Shown piece after piece: positions 1 to 7,663 of a DNA stretch of 14,340 nucleotides (position 1 is the stretch's first letter; every line of letters starts with the position of its first letter). A program made the position numbers and the translations under genes. The DNA lies in the NCBI GenBank assembly GCA_021769025.1, contig JAETTS010000023.1, positions 1 to 14,340 of the forward strand, written 5' to 3'. A model generated the notes under the pieces. The model ran no database searches, was not told the DNA's origin, and worked only from the letters and a program-made list of their open reading frames with translations. The DNA is from Enterocloster bolteae. GTDB lineage: Bacteria > Bacillota_A > Clostridia > Lachnospirales > Lachnospiraceae.

Positions 1-1
1 T

Positions 2-622
<621 letters not shown>

Positions 623-810
623 AGTGTAACAAGCAATAGTGAAAACGGGCTGTCGCAACATGCGGCTTATATACAATATATGGATGAGACACTTTCATCG
701 CCATAGCTTATATATAGCGGCTATTCTGCGATAGTCTGTTATAGCTTTTAGAATAATTTTTCAAAAGAGGATGGAATTCTACCATAATGATGAAATCTAT
801 AGCAACAGGT

Positions 811-832
811 ATAGGCGGATCATAGGCGGACC
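811..832 (+). repeat. 11-bp tandem repeat upstream of tRNA promoter
   Basis: Two adjacent 11-bp units, ATAGGCGGATC (811-821) and ATAGGCGGACC (822-832), differ at one base. They end 13 bp before the -35 box of the tRNA-Arg promoter, and the period is about one helical turn. They could be a regulator or upstream-element site, or a chance duplication; the sequence alone does not decide. Confidence 0.5.
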
Positions 833-845
833 ATCAAAAAACTTC

Positions 846-874
846 TTGACAGAATGTGTCTTATGGATTATAAT
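846..874 (+). promoter_or_regulatory. Consensus sigma-70/SigA promoter for tRNA-Arg
   Basis: A perfect TTGACA (846-851) and a perfect TATAAT (869-874) are separated by exactly 17 bp. Transcription would begin near 881, about 34 bases before the mature tRNA 5' end at 915. Perfect-consensus boxes fit a strongly expressed stable-RNA gene. Confidence 0.93.
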
Positions 875-914
875 TAATAGCGTTGCAGAAGAAATGATGT
901 GACAAAATGAATAC

Positions 915-988
915 GTGTGCGTAGCTCAGCTGGATAGAGCACTTGGCTACGGACCAAGGTGTCGGGGGTTCGAATCCTCTCGCGCACG
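915..988 (+). tRNA. tRNA-Arg (anticodon ACG)
   Basis: A full cloverleaf can be drawn. The acceptor stem is GTGTGCG (915-921) with CGCGCAC (981-987), with one U-G pair. The D stem is GCTC/GAGC, the anticodon stem CTTGG (942-946) with CCAAG (954-958), and the T arm carries TTCGAAT (969-975). The loop holds ACG at 949-951, so it decodes CGN arginine codons (CGU and, after A34-to-inosine deamination, CGC/CGA). The discriminator base is G988. CCA is not encoded, so it must be added post-transcriptionally. It has its own promoter and terminator and is a single-gene unit. Confidence 0.97.
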
Positions 989-990
989 TT

Positions 991-1022
991 AAGATCCTGG
1001 AGATGAGTCTGGGATCTTTTTT
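991..1022 (+). terminator. Rho-independent terminator of tRNA-Arg
   Basis: AAGATCC (991-997) pairs with GGATCTT (1012-1018), extended inward by a T998-G1011 wobble. The loop is about 12 nt and a six-T run (1017-1022) follows directly. It lies three bases after the tRNA 3' end. Confidence 0.9.
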
Positions 1023-1109
1023 GCTGCTTAAATAAGGATATTTGGTTTATAATAGCAAAAAAGGTTGTATGGTAAACTATTACAATAAAGAATAAAAAGG
1101 ATTTCAACT

Positions 1110-2162
1110 ATGGATAACAAGACTTCGACGCGCAAAACAGAAATTGATGTGGCCAAGGGATTTACGCTGTTTTTGGTGGTATACGGACATATCTTGAACT
1201 CGACATCCCGTTTGTTCTGCTGGATTTTCATGTTTCATATGCCTGCTTTTTTCTTTCTGTCTGGTATGACATTTCGCCCTGAAAAATATAAGAATATGGG
1301 ACAGTTTTTTAAGGAGAAGTGGAAGAAGCGAATCGTACCATATCTGGTGATAACAGGGATTGGACTTATCATCTGTATGATCTGGCCTCCCTACCGGCAG
1401 CCTGTATTAAACCGGGGATGGGGAAACATGCTGATGTGGATATTTTATTATGGGCAGCCAAAGGAGATTTACATCGGACAGGTTTGGTTTTTGGTAGGTC
1501 TTTTTATGGCGGAGGTTATAGCATATCTGTGGTTTCGCTTTCTGGGGAATCGGTCTGTAACAGTAAAGTGCTATAGCTTAGTGATTCTGGCCTGGGCAGC
1601 AGTGAATATCAATCGATTCAATGATGTGTTAAGTATGGTTTTTCCGGCGGTACACCGTCTTCCGTGGAAGATTGATACAGGACTTGGTGCTGCGATTTTC
1701 CTGATCGCCGGATACTATACCACAAAATGGAATCTTTTGGAACGGTTAAAAAAGGCAGTGTGGTTCCTGATACCGGCATGTATCTGGCTCAGCTATTATT
1801 ATGGGCCTAGGCAGTATGGATATGTAAATATATGCGACTGCATCTATTTTCCGGGGCCGTACTATTTTCCGGTGGCGTTCTTTGGAATCGGCGCCCTTCT
1901 TCTGATGGCAGTGGTGTGTAAAAATTGGAGATTCTGGCAGTTTTGCGGCAGGAATTCCCTGCCTATGTTTGCAGCCCAGACATTTGTGATCTATTGGCTG
2001 ATGGACGCGATTGCTATGGTGACAGGACGATACTATACGCCTATGAGAGATGTGCCCGGAAGCAAAGGCTGTCTTTTGATGGCTGTGGTTGTATTTGGGC
2101 TGATGGCAGTTGCCATGTATGGGAGGCAGGTACTTCTTTTGCGCAAAAACACTAAAAAATAA
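1110..2162 (+). CDS. Acyltransferase family 3 integral membrane protein
   Basis: 350-aa polytopic protein of the acyltransferase-3 (OafB/NodX/WecH-like) family, which transfers acyl groups such as acetyl or succinyl to surface sugars or exported small molecules. The N-terminus (residues 10-60, TEIDVAKGFTLFLVVYGHI...) has the family layout: a charged cytosolic start, a first membrane helix with the conserved histidine (H27 in VYGH), then a second helix with FMFHMPAFFFLSG. About ten hydrophobic segments follow, separated by short aromatic-rich loops, and the protein ends in a basic tail (RRQVLLLRKNTKK-like). ATG 1110 is preceded by AAAAGG at 1094-1099. A TATAAT at 1048-1053 could serve as -10, but no good -35 lies at the right distance. 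Gene neighbours do not reveal the acceptor, so substrate is unknown. Family assignment is firm; function is generic. Confidence 0.85.
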   Translation: MDNKTSTRKTEIDVAKGFTLFLVVYGHILNSTSRLFCWIFMFHMPAFFFLSGMTFRPEKYKNMGQFFKEKWKKRIVPYLVITGIGLIICMIWPPYRQPVLNRGWGNMLMWIFYYGQPKEIYIGQVWFLVGLFMAEVIAYLWFRFLGNRSVTVKCYSLVILAWAAVNINRFNDVLSMVFPAVHRLPWKIDTGLGAAIFLIAGYYTTKWNLLERLKKAVWFLIPACIWLSYYYGPRQYGYVNICDCIYFPGPYYFPVAFFGIGALLLMAVVCKNWRFWQFCGRNSLPMFAAQTFVIYWLMDAIAMVTGRYYTPMRDVPGSKGCLLMAVVVFGLMAVAMYGRQVLLLRKNTKK

Positions 2163-2186
2163 ACGATTATTTAGAGGAAGTGCATA

Positions 2187-2215
2187 TTGCGGAACCGGGT
2201 GAGACGCGGTATAAT
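2187..2215 (+). promoter_or_regulatory. Promoter of kduI
   Basis: TTGCGG (2187-2192) and a perfect TATAAT (2210-2215) are 17 bp apart. The predicted start site is near 2222, about 50 bases before the kduI ATG, and just before the palindrome at 2229-2240. Confidence 0.75.
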
Positions 2216-2228
2216 GAAAGATGTAAAA

Positions 2229-2240
2229 TTTGTATACAAA
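2229..2240. promoter_or_regulatory. Palindromic operator candidate TTTGTATACAAA
   Basis: Perfect 12-bp palindrome TTTGTATACAAA lying roughly at +8 to +19 of the predicted kduI transcript, where a bound repressor would block elongation or initiation. FadR-branch GntR regulators typically bind short palindromes of the type T-GT-N-AC-A, and a GntR/FCD gene lies about 1 kb downstream (3286-3993), so that protein is the natural candidate ligand. The assignment of regulator to site is inference. Confidence 0.65.
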
Positions 2241-2273
2241 AAATACAAAATATTTTATCAGGAGGGTAATGCC

Positions 2274-3116
2274 ATGGATGTTCGCTATTCTGCAAATCAG
2301 AAAGATGTAAAACGCTACACTACAGAGGAACTGAGGAAGGAATTTCTGATTCAAGATCTGTATGCGCCCAATGAGGTACATGCGGTGTATTCCCATGTTG
2401 ACCGTATGGTGACACTGGGATGCATGCCCACTACAGAGACTGTTTCCATTGATAAGGGAATTGATTGCTGGAAGAACTTTGGTACGAATTTCTTTTTGGA
2501 GAGAAGAGAAGTTGGTATCTTCAACATCGGAGGCCCCGGAAAGATTCAGGCAGATGACGAAACGTTTGAGTTAGGGTACAAGGATTGCCTGTATATCACC
2601 AAGGGAACGAAGACCGTTCTGTTTAGCAGTGATGATCCAAAGAATCCCGCTAAGTTTTATATGGTAAGTGCACCGGCGCATACCTCTTATAAAACCACAT
2701 TTATCTCTATCAAGGATGCTGCCAAGAGAAACCTTGGAGATCAGAAGCTGTCCAACAAGAGAACCATCAATCAGTTTATTCACCCTGATGTACTGCCAAC
2801 CTGCCAGCTGTCTATGGGAATGACCGTTCTGGATGAAGGAAGCATCTGGAATACCATGCCCAGCCACACCCATGAAAGAAGGATGGAGGTTTATATGTAT
2901 TTTGAGGTTCCGGAGGACAATGTGGTGTTCCACATGATGGGAGAGCCCACGGAAACCAGACATATTGTGATGAAGAATGAGGAGGCAGTGATCAGTCCAT
3001 CCTGGAGCATTCACTCAGGAGCCGGAACTTCCAACTATACGTTTATTTGGGCTATGGGCGGAGAGAATCAGGCATTTGATGATATGGATAATCTGAAAGC
3101 TACGGATTTAAAGTAA
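2274..3116 (+). CDS. kduI: 5-keto-4-deoxyuronate isomerase (4-deoxy-L-threo-5-hexosulose-uronate ketol-isomerase)
   Basis: 280-aa cytosolic cupin enzyme. It converts 5-keto-4-deoxyuronate, the product of unsaturated galacturonide/glucuronide breakdown, to 3-deoxy-D-glycero-2,5-hexodiulosonate in pectin and glycosaminoglycan catabolism (EC 5.3.1.17). Residues MDVRYSANQKDVKRYTTEEL at the N-terminus are typical of KduI. The zinc ligands are visible as H198, H200 and E205 (PSHTHERRMEVYMYF) and H247 (SIHSGAGT), which line up with E. coli H196/H198/E203/H245. ATG 2274 is chosen because AGGAGGG (2260-2266) sits seven bases upstream and because the family begins here; an in-frame codon at 2187 would add 29 unlike residues and overlap the promoter. 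The usual partner kduD is not in the window, so this is an isolated pathway gene. Codon use resembles its neighbours. Confidence 0.96.
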   Translation: MDVRYSANQKDVKRYTTEELRKEFLIQDLYAPNEVHAVYSHVDRMVTLGCMPTTETVSIDKGIDCWKNFGTNFFLERREVGIFNIGGPGKIQADDETFELGYKDCLYITKGTKTVLFSSDDPKNPAKFYMVSAPAHTSYKTTFISIKDAAKRNLGDQKLSNKRTINQFIHPDVLPTCQLSMGMTVLDEGSIWNTMPSHTHERRMEVYMYFEVPEDNVVFHMMGEPTETRHIVMKNEEAVISPSWSIHSGAGTSNYTFIWAMGGENQAFDDMDNLKATDLK

Positions 3117-3139
3117 GACACTAGACAAGGCAGTCACCA

Positions 3140-3179
3140 GCTCCGGAACCAGCAAACGAAAGGAAGCTGGTTTCGGAGC
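3140..3179 (+). repeat. 14-bp stem hairpin after kduI
   Basis: GCTCCGGAACCAGC (3140-3153) pairs with GCTGGTTTCGGAGC (3166-3179) through 13 Watson-Crick pairs and one G-U, with a 12-nt purine-rich loop. There is no T run after it (GTAATATATGG), so it is not a canonical intrinsic terminator. It may stabilise the kduI mRNA 3' end, or the arms may be protein-binding sites, since the right arm recurs at 3210-3223. Confidence 0.75.
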
Positions 3180-3233
3180 GTAATATATGGAAAAAATACT
3201 TGTAGAAGAACTGGTTTCGGAGCATAATGTATG
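3167..3233 (+). repeat. 23-bp direct repeat pair upstream of the GntR gene
   Basis: Copy 1 (3167-3189) and copy 2 (3211-3233) each read CTGGTTTCGGAGC followed by (G/A)TAAT(A/G)TATG; 21 of 23 bases match. Copies start 44 bp apart. The second copy overlaps a candidate -10 (CATAAT, 3223-3228), so the pair may be an autoregulatory site of the downstream GntR gene or a remnant tandem duplication. Confidence 0.7.
3200..3228 (+). promoter_or_regulatory. Candidate promoter of the GntR gene
   Basis: TTGTAG (3200-3205) and CATAAT (3223-3228) are 17 bp apart, a weak -35 with a near-consensus -10. The start codon is about 58 bases downstream of the -10. Read-through from kduI is an alternative because no intrinsic terminator separates the two genes. 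Confidence 0.4.
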
Positions 3234-3285
3234 AAGCAGAAAGAAAACTCATTTTGGAAAACATTGCAGAGAGGGGATCGAATAA

Positions 3286-3993
3286 TTGGAAGAGGTGACG
3301 TTTAAAAACCGGGAGGATATGGTTTATCAGGTTTTGAAGAAAGAGATTCTGGATCTGGAACTGAAACCAGGACAGCTGATTAAGGAAAACGAAATCTGCG
3401 AACGATTTTCTGTCTCCAGGACACCGGTGAGGGATGCTTTGCGGATGCTTCAGGAACAAGGATTTGTGATTACGGTTCCTTATCGGGGGATCTACGTGAC
3501 GCTGCTGAGTTTGAGTAACATTAAGCAGATGATCTATATGAGAGTGGCTGTGGAGACTATGGTGATGCGGGATTTCACGGAGATTGCCGGGCCTCTTATT
3601 ATGGAAGACATTTATTATATGTTGAGGAAGCAGAAGGCGCTTATTCAGACTCCGGATTTTAAGCCGGAACAGTTTTACAGGCTGGATGCAGAACTTCATG
3701 GGATCTGGTTTGAGGCTACAAAGAAGAAGAAGCTTTGGGAACTTCTGCAGGAGCAGCAGCTTCACTATACCCGATTCCGGATGTTGGATTTTGTGACGGA
3801 GACAGATTTTACCAGGATCATCGGGGAGCATGAAGAACTGGTTCGGTTGCTGGAGAAGAAGGATATTGCAGGGATGGAAAAGGGGTTGAAAGACCATCTC
3901 TATTTTAGTATGAAGCGAATGCGACATCAGATTGATGTGGAATATAGAGAGTACTTTGAGGAAGAAGATGGGGAAGGGAAGTTTGACATTTAA
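3286..3993 (+). CDS. GntR-family transcriptional regulator, FCD (FadR) subfamily
   Basis: 235-aa DNA-binding regulator. Residues about 8-72 form the winged helix-turn-helix (LKPGQLIKENEICERFSVS, then RTPVRDALRMLQEQGFV, wing VPYRGIYV). Residues about 80-215 form the all-helical FCD ligand domain. Likely metal-binding residues are D134 and H138 (DAELH), H182 (EHEEL) and H204 (KDHL), with the spacing usual for FCD proteins that bind small carboxylates through a metal. The start is TTG 3286, preceded by AGAGGGG (3270-3276) at nine bases; an in-frame GTG at 3295 is possible but loses spacing. FCD regulators commonly control hexuronate, gluconate or organic acid genes. It could control kduI (operator at 2229-2240), the downstream peptide locus, itself, or several of these. 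Ligand unknown. Confidence 0.92.
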   Translation: MEEVTFKNREDMVYQVLKKEILDLELKPGQLIKENEICERFSVSRTPVRDALRMLQEQGFVITVPYRGIYVTLLSLSNIKQMIYMRVAVETMVMRDFTEIAGPLIMEDIYYMLRKQKALIQTPDFKPEQFYRLDAELHGIWFEATKKKKLWELLQEQQLHYTRFRMLDFVTETDFTRIIGEHEELVRLLEKKDIAGMEKGLKDHLYFSMKRMRHQIDVEYREYFEEEDGEGKFDI

Positions 3994-4104
3994 GGAACGA
4001 TAGGGGATTCTCTTAAAAAGGCCTGGGCATTTGTCATGCTGGCTAAAGAAAGGTAATTATTCTGAAGTGTGTGGGCTTTTATGGGGGGTTTTAAAAATTT
4101 AGGC

Positions 4105-4133
4105 TTGATTTTTTGAGAGAAAGCATTTATACT
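4105..4133 (+). promoter_or_regulatory. Promoter upstream of the peptide-catabolism locus
   Basis: TTGATT (4105-4110) and TATACT (4128-4133) are 17 bp apart, each close to consensus. Transcription would start near 4140. TATACAA at 4133-4139 overlaps the end of the -10 and equals one half of the kduI palindrome, but the other half is poorly matched, so shared control is only a possibility. Confidence 0.7.
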
Positions 4134-4144
4134 ATACAAGTGTC

Positions 4145-4176
4145 AGCGCTTAATTTCAGAGGAAATCAAGCGTTTT
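4145..4176 (+). terminator. Terminator-like hairpin at the 5' end of the leader
   Basis: CGCTT (4147-4151) pairs with AAGCG (4168-4172), then after one A-C mismatch ATTTC (4153-4157) pairs with GAAAT (4162-4166) around an AGAG loop. TTTTATT follows. It begins only a few bases from the predicted start site, so it may be a 5' stability hairpin rather than a true terminator. Confidence 0.5.
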
Positions 4177-4218
4177 ATTGTAACAACCGCATAGGGACAG
4201 AGGAAAGACAGGTGCAAT

Positions 4219-4257
4219 GAGGTAGCTGCAGGGTATGGGAGCAGTGCCTCTTTTTTT
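4219..4257 (+). terminator. Intrinsic terminator/attenuator in the leader of the epimerase operon
   Basis: GAGGTA (4219-4224) and CTGC (4226-4229, one bulged G between) pair with GCAG (4241-4244) and TGCCTC (4245-4250). The loop is 11 nt and seven Ts follow (4251-4257). It lies between the promoter at 4105-4133 and the start codon at 4320, so transcripts from that promoter must read through it to express the operon, which implies attenuation or a roughly 118-nt terminated RNA. Confidence 0.8.
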
Positions 4258-4319
4258 AACTCCTGGCTGCGCTTAAAACGGTACATCAGAAATTCCATGG
4301 CAAAGGGGACTTAGAGACG

Positions 4320-5411
4320 ATGAAGATTGCAAAGATTGAGACCGGAGAGGTATGCATCCCGTTAGTTACTCCTTTTAAGACAGCGCTTCGCACGGTAGAC
4401 AGTGTGAACGACATTGTAGTCCGCATAACGACAGATGACGGACAGGAGGGATTCGGAGAGGCTCCGCCTACGGCAGTGATCACAGGAGATACAAAAGGGT
4501 CCATAAGAGAAGCCATTGAAGAATACATTGCTCCTAACCTGACCGGTATGGAGATCGACAATCTGGATGGAATCATGAAAAAGCTGCACAGCTGTATCTT
4601 GAAGAATACATCCGCCAAAGCGGCGGTGGACATGGCTGTCTACGACCTGTTTGCAAAGTCCTGTAAAAAGCCTCTTTATAAGGTACTGGGAGGAAACCGG
4701 GCGGAGATCGAGACCGATTTAACGATCAGTGTCAATGAAATTGGCGAGATGGTAGAAGACAGCTTAAAAGCAGTGGACCAGGGCTTTCGGATTTTGAAGA
4801 TCAAGGTCGGCAAGGAAGGGCTTAAAGATATTGACAGGATAAAAGCTATCCGACAGGCAGTAGGACCGGACATCAAACTGAGGATCGATGCCAACCAGGG
4901 GTGGAGTCCGAAAGAGGCAGTGCGGATCATCCGTACGATGGAGGATATGGGAATCCAGATGGATCTGGTGGAGCAGCCAACCAATGCTCATGATTTTGAA
5001 GGGTTGAAGTATGTCACCAGCCAGGTACATACGCCGATTCTGGCAGATGAAAGCGTGTTTTCTATGGAGGATGCCGTTCATCTGATACAGGAGAGAGCGG
5101 CAGATCTGATCAATATCAAGCTGATGAAGACTGGAGGAATCTACCAGGCATTGAAGATTTGTGGTATTGCGGAGAACTATGGTGTGGAGTGCATGATCGG
5201 ATGTATGCTGGAGAGTAAGATTGCGGTCAGCGCGGCAGCACACCTGGCAGCCGGGAAGGGAATCATCACCAGAGCGGATCTGGACGGGCCATCTCTGTGT
5301 AGGGAGGATCCATATACCGGGGGGCCAGTGTATGAAGGAAATTGGATTTTGATGAATGAAACCCCAGGGCTTGGGATTACAGAGGTGCCGGTCTTTGGAA
5401 CATGCCGGTAG
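4320..5411 (+). CDS. ykfB: Dipeptide epimerase (L-Ala-D/L-Glu epimerase type, enolase superfamily)
   Basis: 363-aa cytosolic enzyme. It would epimerise L-Ala-D-Glu, a product of murein peptide cleavage, to L-Ala-L-Glu so that ordinary dipeptidases can use it (EC 5.1.1.20). Residues 1-120 form the enolase-type capping domain and 130-350 the barrel. Catalytic lysines are K162 (LKIKVG) and K267 (NIKLMKTGG). Metal ligands are D190 (RIDANQGW), E218 (VEQP) and D243 (ADES). The DLDGP motif has D320 and D322, which in the B. subtilis enzyme (D321/D323) contact the dipeptide ammonium group. The register matches B. subtilis YkfB within one residue. ATG 4320 has AAAGGGG at 4302-4308. It is followed by an oligopeptide transporter and an NlpC/P60 endopeptidase, the same partners as in the ykf region. 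Other dipeptide specificities exist in this family, but context favours Ala-Glu. Confidence 0.92.
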   Translation: MKIAKIETGEVCIPLVTPFKTALRTVDSVNDIVVRITTDDGQEGFGEAPPTAVITGDTKGSIREAIEEYIAPNLTGMEIDNLDGIMKKLHSCILKNTSAKAAVDMAVYDLFAKSCKKPLYKVLGGNRAEIETDLTISVNEIGEMVEDSLKAVDQGFRILKIKVGKEGLKDIDRIKAIRQAVGPDIKLRIDANQGWSPKEAVRIIRTMEDMGIQMDLVEQPTNAHDFEGLKYVTSQVHTPILADESVFSMEDAVHLIQERAADLINIKLMKTGGIYQALKICGIAENYGVECMIGCMLESKIAVSAAAHLAAGKGIITRADLDGPSLCREDPYTGGPVYEGNWILMNETPGLGITEVPVFGTCR

Positions 5412-5563
5412 GTTTCATCGGATTTGCGTTATTCCCGAGGGCGTCTTGGAGGAATTTCAGTAATTTCAGCGAGACGGTACGAAGGTTTAGCAAATAAACA
5501 AGTTTGCTGCCTTTCTGGAAGAGGCGGGGGCAGGCAAAAAGGAAAAGAAATGGAGGAGATTTT

Positions 5564-7513
5564 ATGAAAAAGAAGAACGTGGTAGCTTGGATGCTTTGTG
5601 CGGCTATGGTTGCTTCTGCGGCGCTTACAGGCTGTGGAGGAAAATCAGGCAGTACAGGAACACAGGCAGCAGGTGAAAGTACCAGTGCCGGAAGCCAGAA
5701 GGACGGAGAAGGCGCATCAGACAGTGGGGATCCGGTTGTATATAAAAGGCTGTATTCCAGTGAGTCTTCTACTTTAAACTATCTGGTGACTTCTACCATT
5801 GAAGAGCAGCGAGTCGGGGCAAACTGTATTGATACATTGGTGGAATATGATTCCCAGGGCCAGTTAAAAGAAGGATTGGCTACAGAATGGAATTATGATG
5901 AGGCCAGCATGACCTGGACCTTCAAACTGCGGGAAGCCAAATGGGTGGACAATACCGGTGCAGAAGTGGCGGATGTGACAGCCCAGGATTTTGTGGATGC
6001 GATGAAATACGAGTTGACACCGGAGTATGAGAGTGCCAATGCCCAGAACTTATTTGGAGTGATTGCCAATGCCAGAGAGTATTATAATGGCCAGGTTTAT
6101 AATGGCGGCGCTGATGAGGACGGCACCACATGGCCGGCTATTGATTTTTCAGAGGTAGGCGTAAAGGCTGTGGATGAGCATACGTTGACCTACACTCTGG
6201 CCAAGGAGGTTCCTTACTTTATTTCTTCCTTAGTATATGTGGTTTATATGCCGGCTTACGGTCCGCAGCTGGAAGAGATGGGCAAGGAGTTTGGTACTGC
6301 TGCTGACAAGATGTACTACAACGGCGCATTCTATCTGGCAGAGTTTTCCCCTCAGGAGAGACAGGTATATAAGAAGAATCCGTCTAACTATGATGCGTCC
6401 AACGTATTCATTGATGAGATCCAGAGAATCTACAATGCGGAGGCAGACACTCTTGGCCCGGAGATGATCAAGAGGGGCGAGGTTGACTGGGCAGAGATCA
6501 GCGCAGATCTTCTGGATGACTGGTTAAGCGGTGAGGACACCAAGAACCTGGTAAGCCGGGAGCGTCCGTCCACCAGTTACTCTTATTTCTATTGCTTTAA
6601 CTTTGATCCACAGTTCGGAGATGAGTATGAACCGGACAACTGGAGAAAGGCAGTGAACAACGAGAACTTCAGAAAAGCCTTATTTGCAGGACTCGATAAG
6701 ACAAAGGAGGTTGCGGTTCTGGAACCCAATGCGCCAGAGGATTACATTCTGTCCACAGTGACTCCCTTTGATTTTGCGTACAATGCAGATGGTGAGGATT
6801 ATATCACCGTAGGCGCAATGGCTTCTATGGGCAATACCTTTGACGAAGCCAAGGCTAAAGAGTATAGAGACGCAGCTATGACAGAGCTGGCTGCAGAGGG
6901 CGTGACTTTCCCAGTAAAGATCCTGATGCCGTACAATCCGTCGGTTGTGGACTGGGATAAGGAGTGCCAGGTTGTGGAGCAGCAGATGGAGTCTCTGTTA
7001 GGCTCAGATTTCATTGATATCATCATTGAGGCAGGTCCTACCGACAACTTCCTGACAGAGATCCGCCGTTCCGGCAAATATGCGTTTATGAAGTGTGGCT
7101 GGGGTGCAGACTATGCAGACCCGGAGACCTGGACTGACCCGTTCTATCAGAGCAAAGGAGAATCTGGCTATGACCCAGGCTATAAGTATGGCTTTATGGC
7201 GAATGCTATAACAGAGGGAACTCCTACAGGACCTGTGGTTCAGGAATATTTTGACAAGGTAGATGCTGCCAAGGAAATCACCGTTGATACCAATCCTCGT
7301 TTTGAGGCATTTGCAGAGGCGGAGGCAGTGCTGATCGATCACGCTCTTGTCATCCCGTTCAGCATTACAGTCAGCCCGTATATTGCAACGAAGCTGAATG
7401 AGTTTGATGCCCAGTATGCGCCTTTTGGTGTGTCCAGGATGCGGTTCAAAGGGCAGAAAGTACTTGACCATTATGTATCCATGGAAGAGTATGAGGCTAA
7501 CAAAGGAAACTAA
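5564..7513 (+). CDS. oppA: Oligopeptide ABC transporter substrate-binding lipoprotein
   Basis: 649-aa extracytoplasmic lipoprotein of SBP family 5 (OppA/DppA/MppA type), which captures peptides and delivers them to the OppB/OppC-type channel encoded next. A lipoprotein signal is clear: basic MKKKN, a hydrophobic core, and lipobox LTGC with Cys24 as the lipidated residue. A flexible Gly/Ser/Ala/Gln-rich linker runs to about residue 60. The mature part has family motifs including WNYDEASMTWTFKLREAKW, the block ending VGAMASMGNTF, and GWGADYADPETW at about 512-523. It is longer than the usual 540-residue OppA, as is common in Clostridia. ATG 5564 is chosen over an upstream in-frame TTG (5504) because GGAGGAG (5552-5558) and the signal peptide begin here. 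The preceding 152 bp hold a small AGCAAA/TTTGCT hairpin (5489-5508) only. The neighbouring epimerase and NlpC/P60 genes suggest muropeptides as ligands, by inference. Confidence 0.93.
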   Translation: MKKKNVVAWMLCAAMVASAALTGCGGKSGSTGTQAAGESTSAGSQKDGEGASDSGDPVVYKRLYSSESSTLNYLVTSTIEEQRVGANCIDTLVEYDSQGQLKEGLATEWNYDEASMTWTFKLREAKWVDNTGAEVADVTAQDFVDAMKYELTPEYESANAQNLFGVIANAREYYNGQVYNGGADEDGTTWPAIDFSEVGVKAVDEHTLTYTLAKEVPYFISSLVYVVYMPAYGPQLEEMGKEFGTAADKMYYNGAFYLAEFSPQERQVYKKNPSNYDASNVFIDEIQRIYNAEADTLGPEMIKRGEVDWAEISADLLDDWLSGEDTKNLVSRERPSTSYSYFYCFNFDPQFGDEYEPDNWRKAVNNENFRKALFAGLDKTKEVAVLEPNAPEDYILSTVTPFDFAYNADGEDYITVGAMASMGNTFDEAKAKEYRDAAMTELAAEGVTFPVKILMPYNPSVVDWDKECQVVEQQMESLLGSDFIDIIIEAGPTDNFLTEIRRSGKYAFMKCGWGADYADPETWTDPFYQSKGESGYDPGYKYGFMANAITEGTPTGPVVQEYFDKVDAAKEITVDTNPRFEAFAEAEAVLIDHALVIPFSITVSPYIATKLNEFDAQYAPFGVSRMRFKGQKVLDHYVSMEEYEANKGN

Positions 7514-7663
7514 TATCTTGTGATACCTTTGGGGCTGCTGCAGAGGCCAGATGAGGCTGAAATCTGTAGCGGCTCCTAAGTATCTGAAAAACAGGGGCAC
7601 GCTTGCGCTTGTAAAGAGTATAGTGGTACATAAGGTTCAAAAGAAAGTGATATATACAGAGTG

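Larger units (their letters stand above)
3994..4319 (+). other. 326-bp gene-free leader/intergenic region
   Basis: No plausible coding sequence is seen. The first 100 bases show no clear terminator for the GntR gene. From 4105 on, the region holds a good promoter, a hairpin with a T-rich tail, a second strong intrinsic terminator and then the ribosome binding site of the epimerase gene, each listed separately. The layout is that of a regulated leader or of a short stand-alone RNA followed by a separately expressed operon. Confidence 0.6.

Noticed and set aside
915..1110. tRNA-Arg as an integration site with the acyltransferase as cargo
   Set aside because: No integrase, no repeat of the tRNA 3' end and no compositional break are seen; the intact terminator follows directly.
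1746..2396. Minus-strand open frame (216 codons)
   Set aside because: It is antisense to the acyltransferase gene and the kduI promoter, with low-complexity His/Lys/Pro composition typical of a shadow frame.
3140..3179. Intrinsic terminator of kduI
   Set aside because: The stem is strong but followed by GTAATATATGG rather than a T run, so it was listed as a hairpin only.
3121..3927. Long minus-strand open frame (268 codons)
   Set aside because: It lies opposite the well-supported GntR gene, is His/Leu-rich with no family resemblance, and has no convincing ribosome binding site; it is a shadow frame.
4140..4257. T-box or lysine riboswitch in the leader
   Set aside because: AGGGTATGGG in the terminator loop recalls the T-box motif, but the conserved AGGGTGGNACCGCG, specifier stem and length are missing. 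No lysine-riboswitch core can be assembled either.
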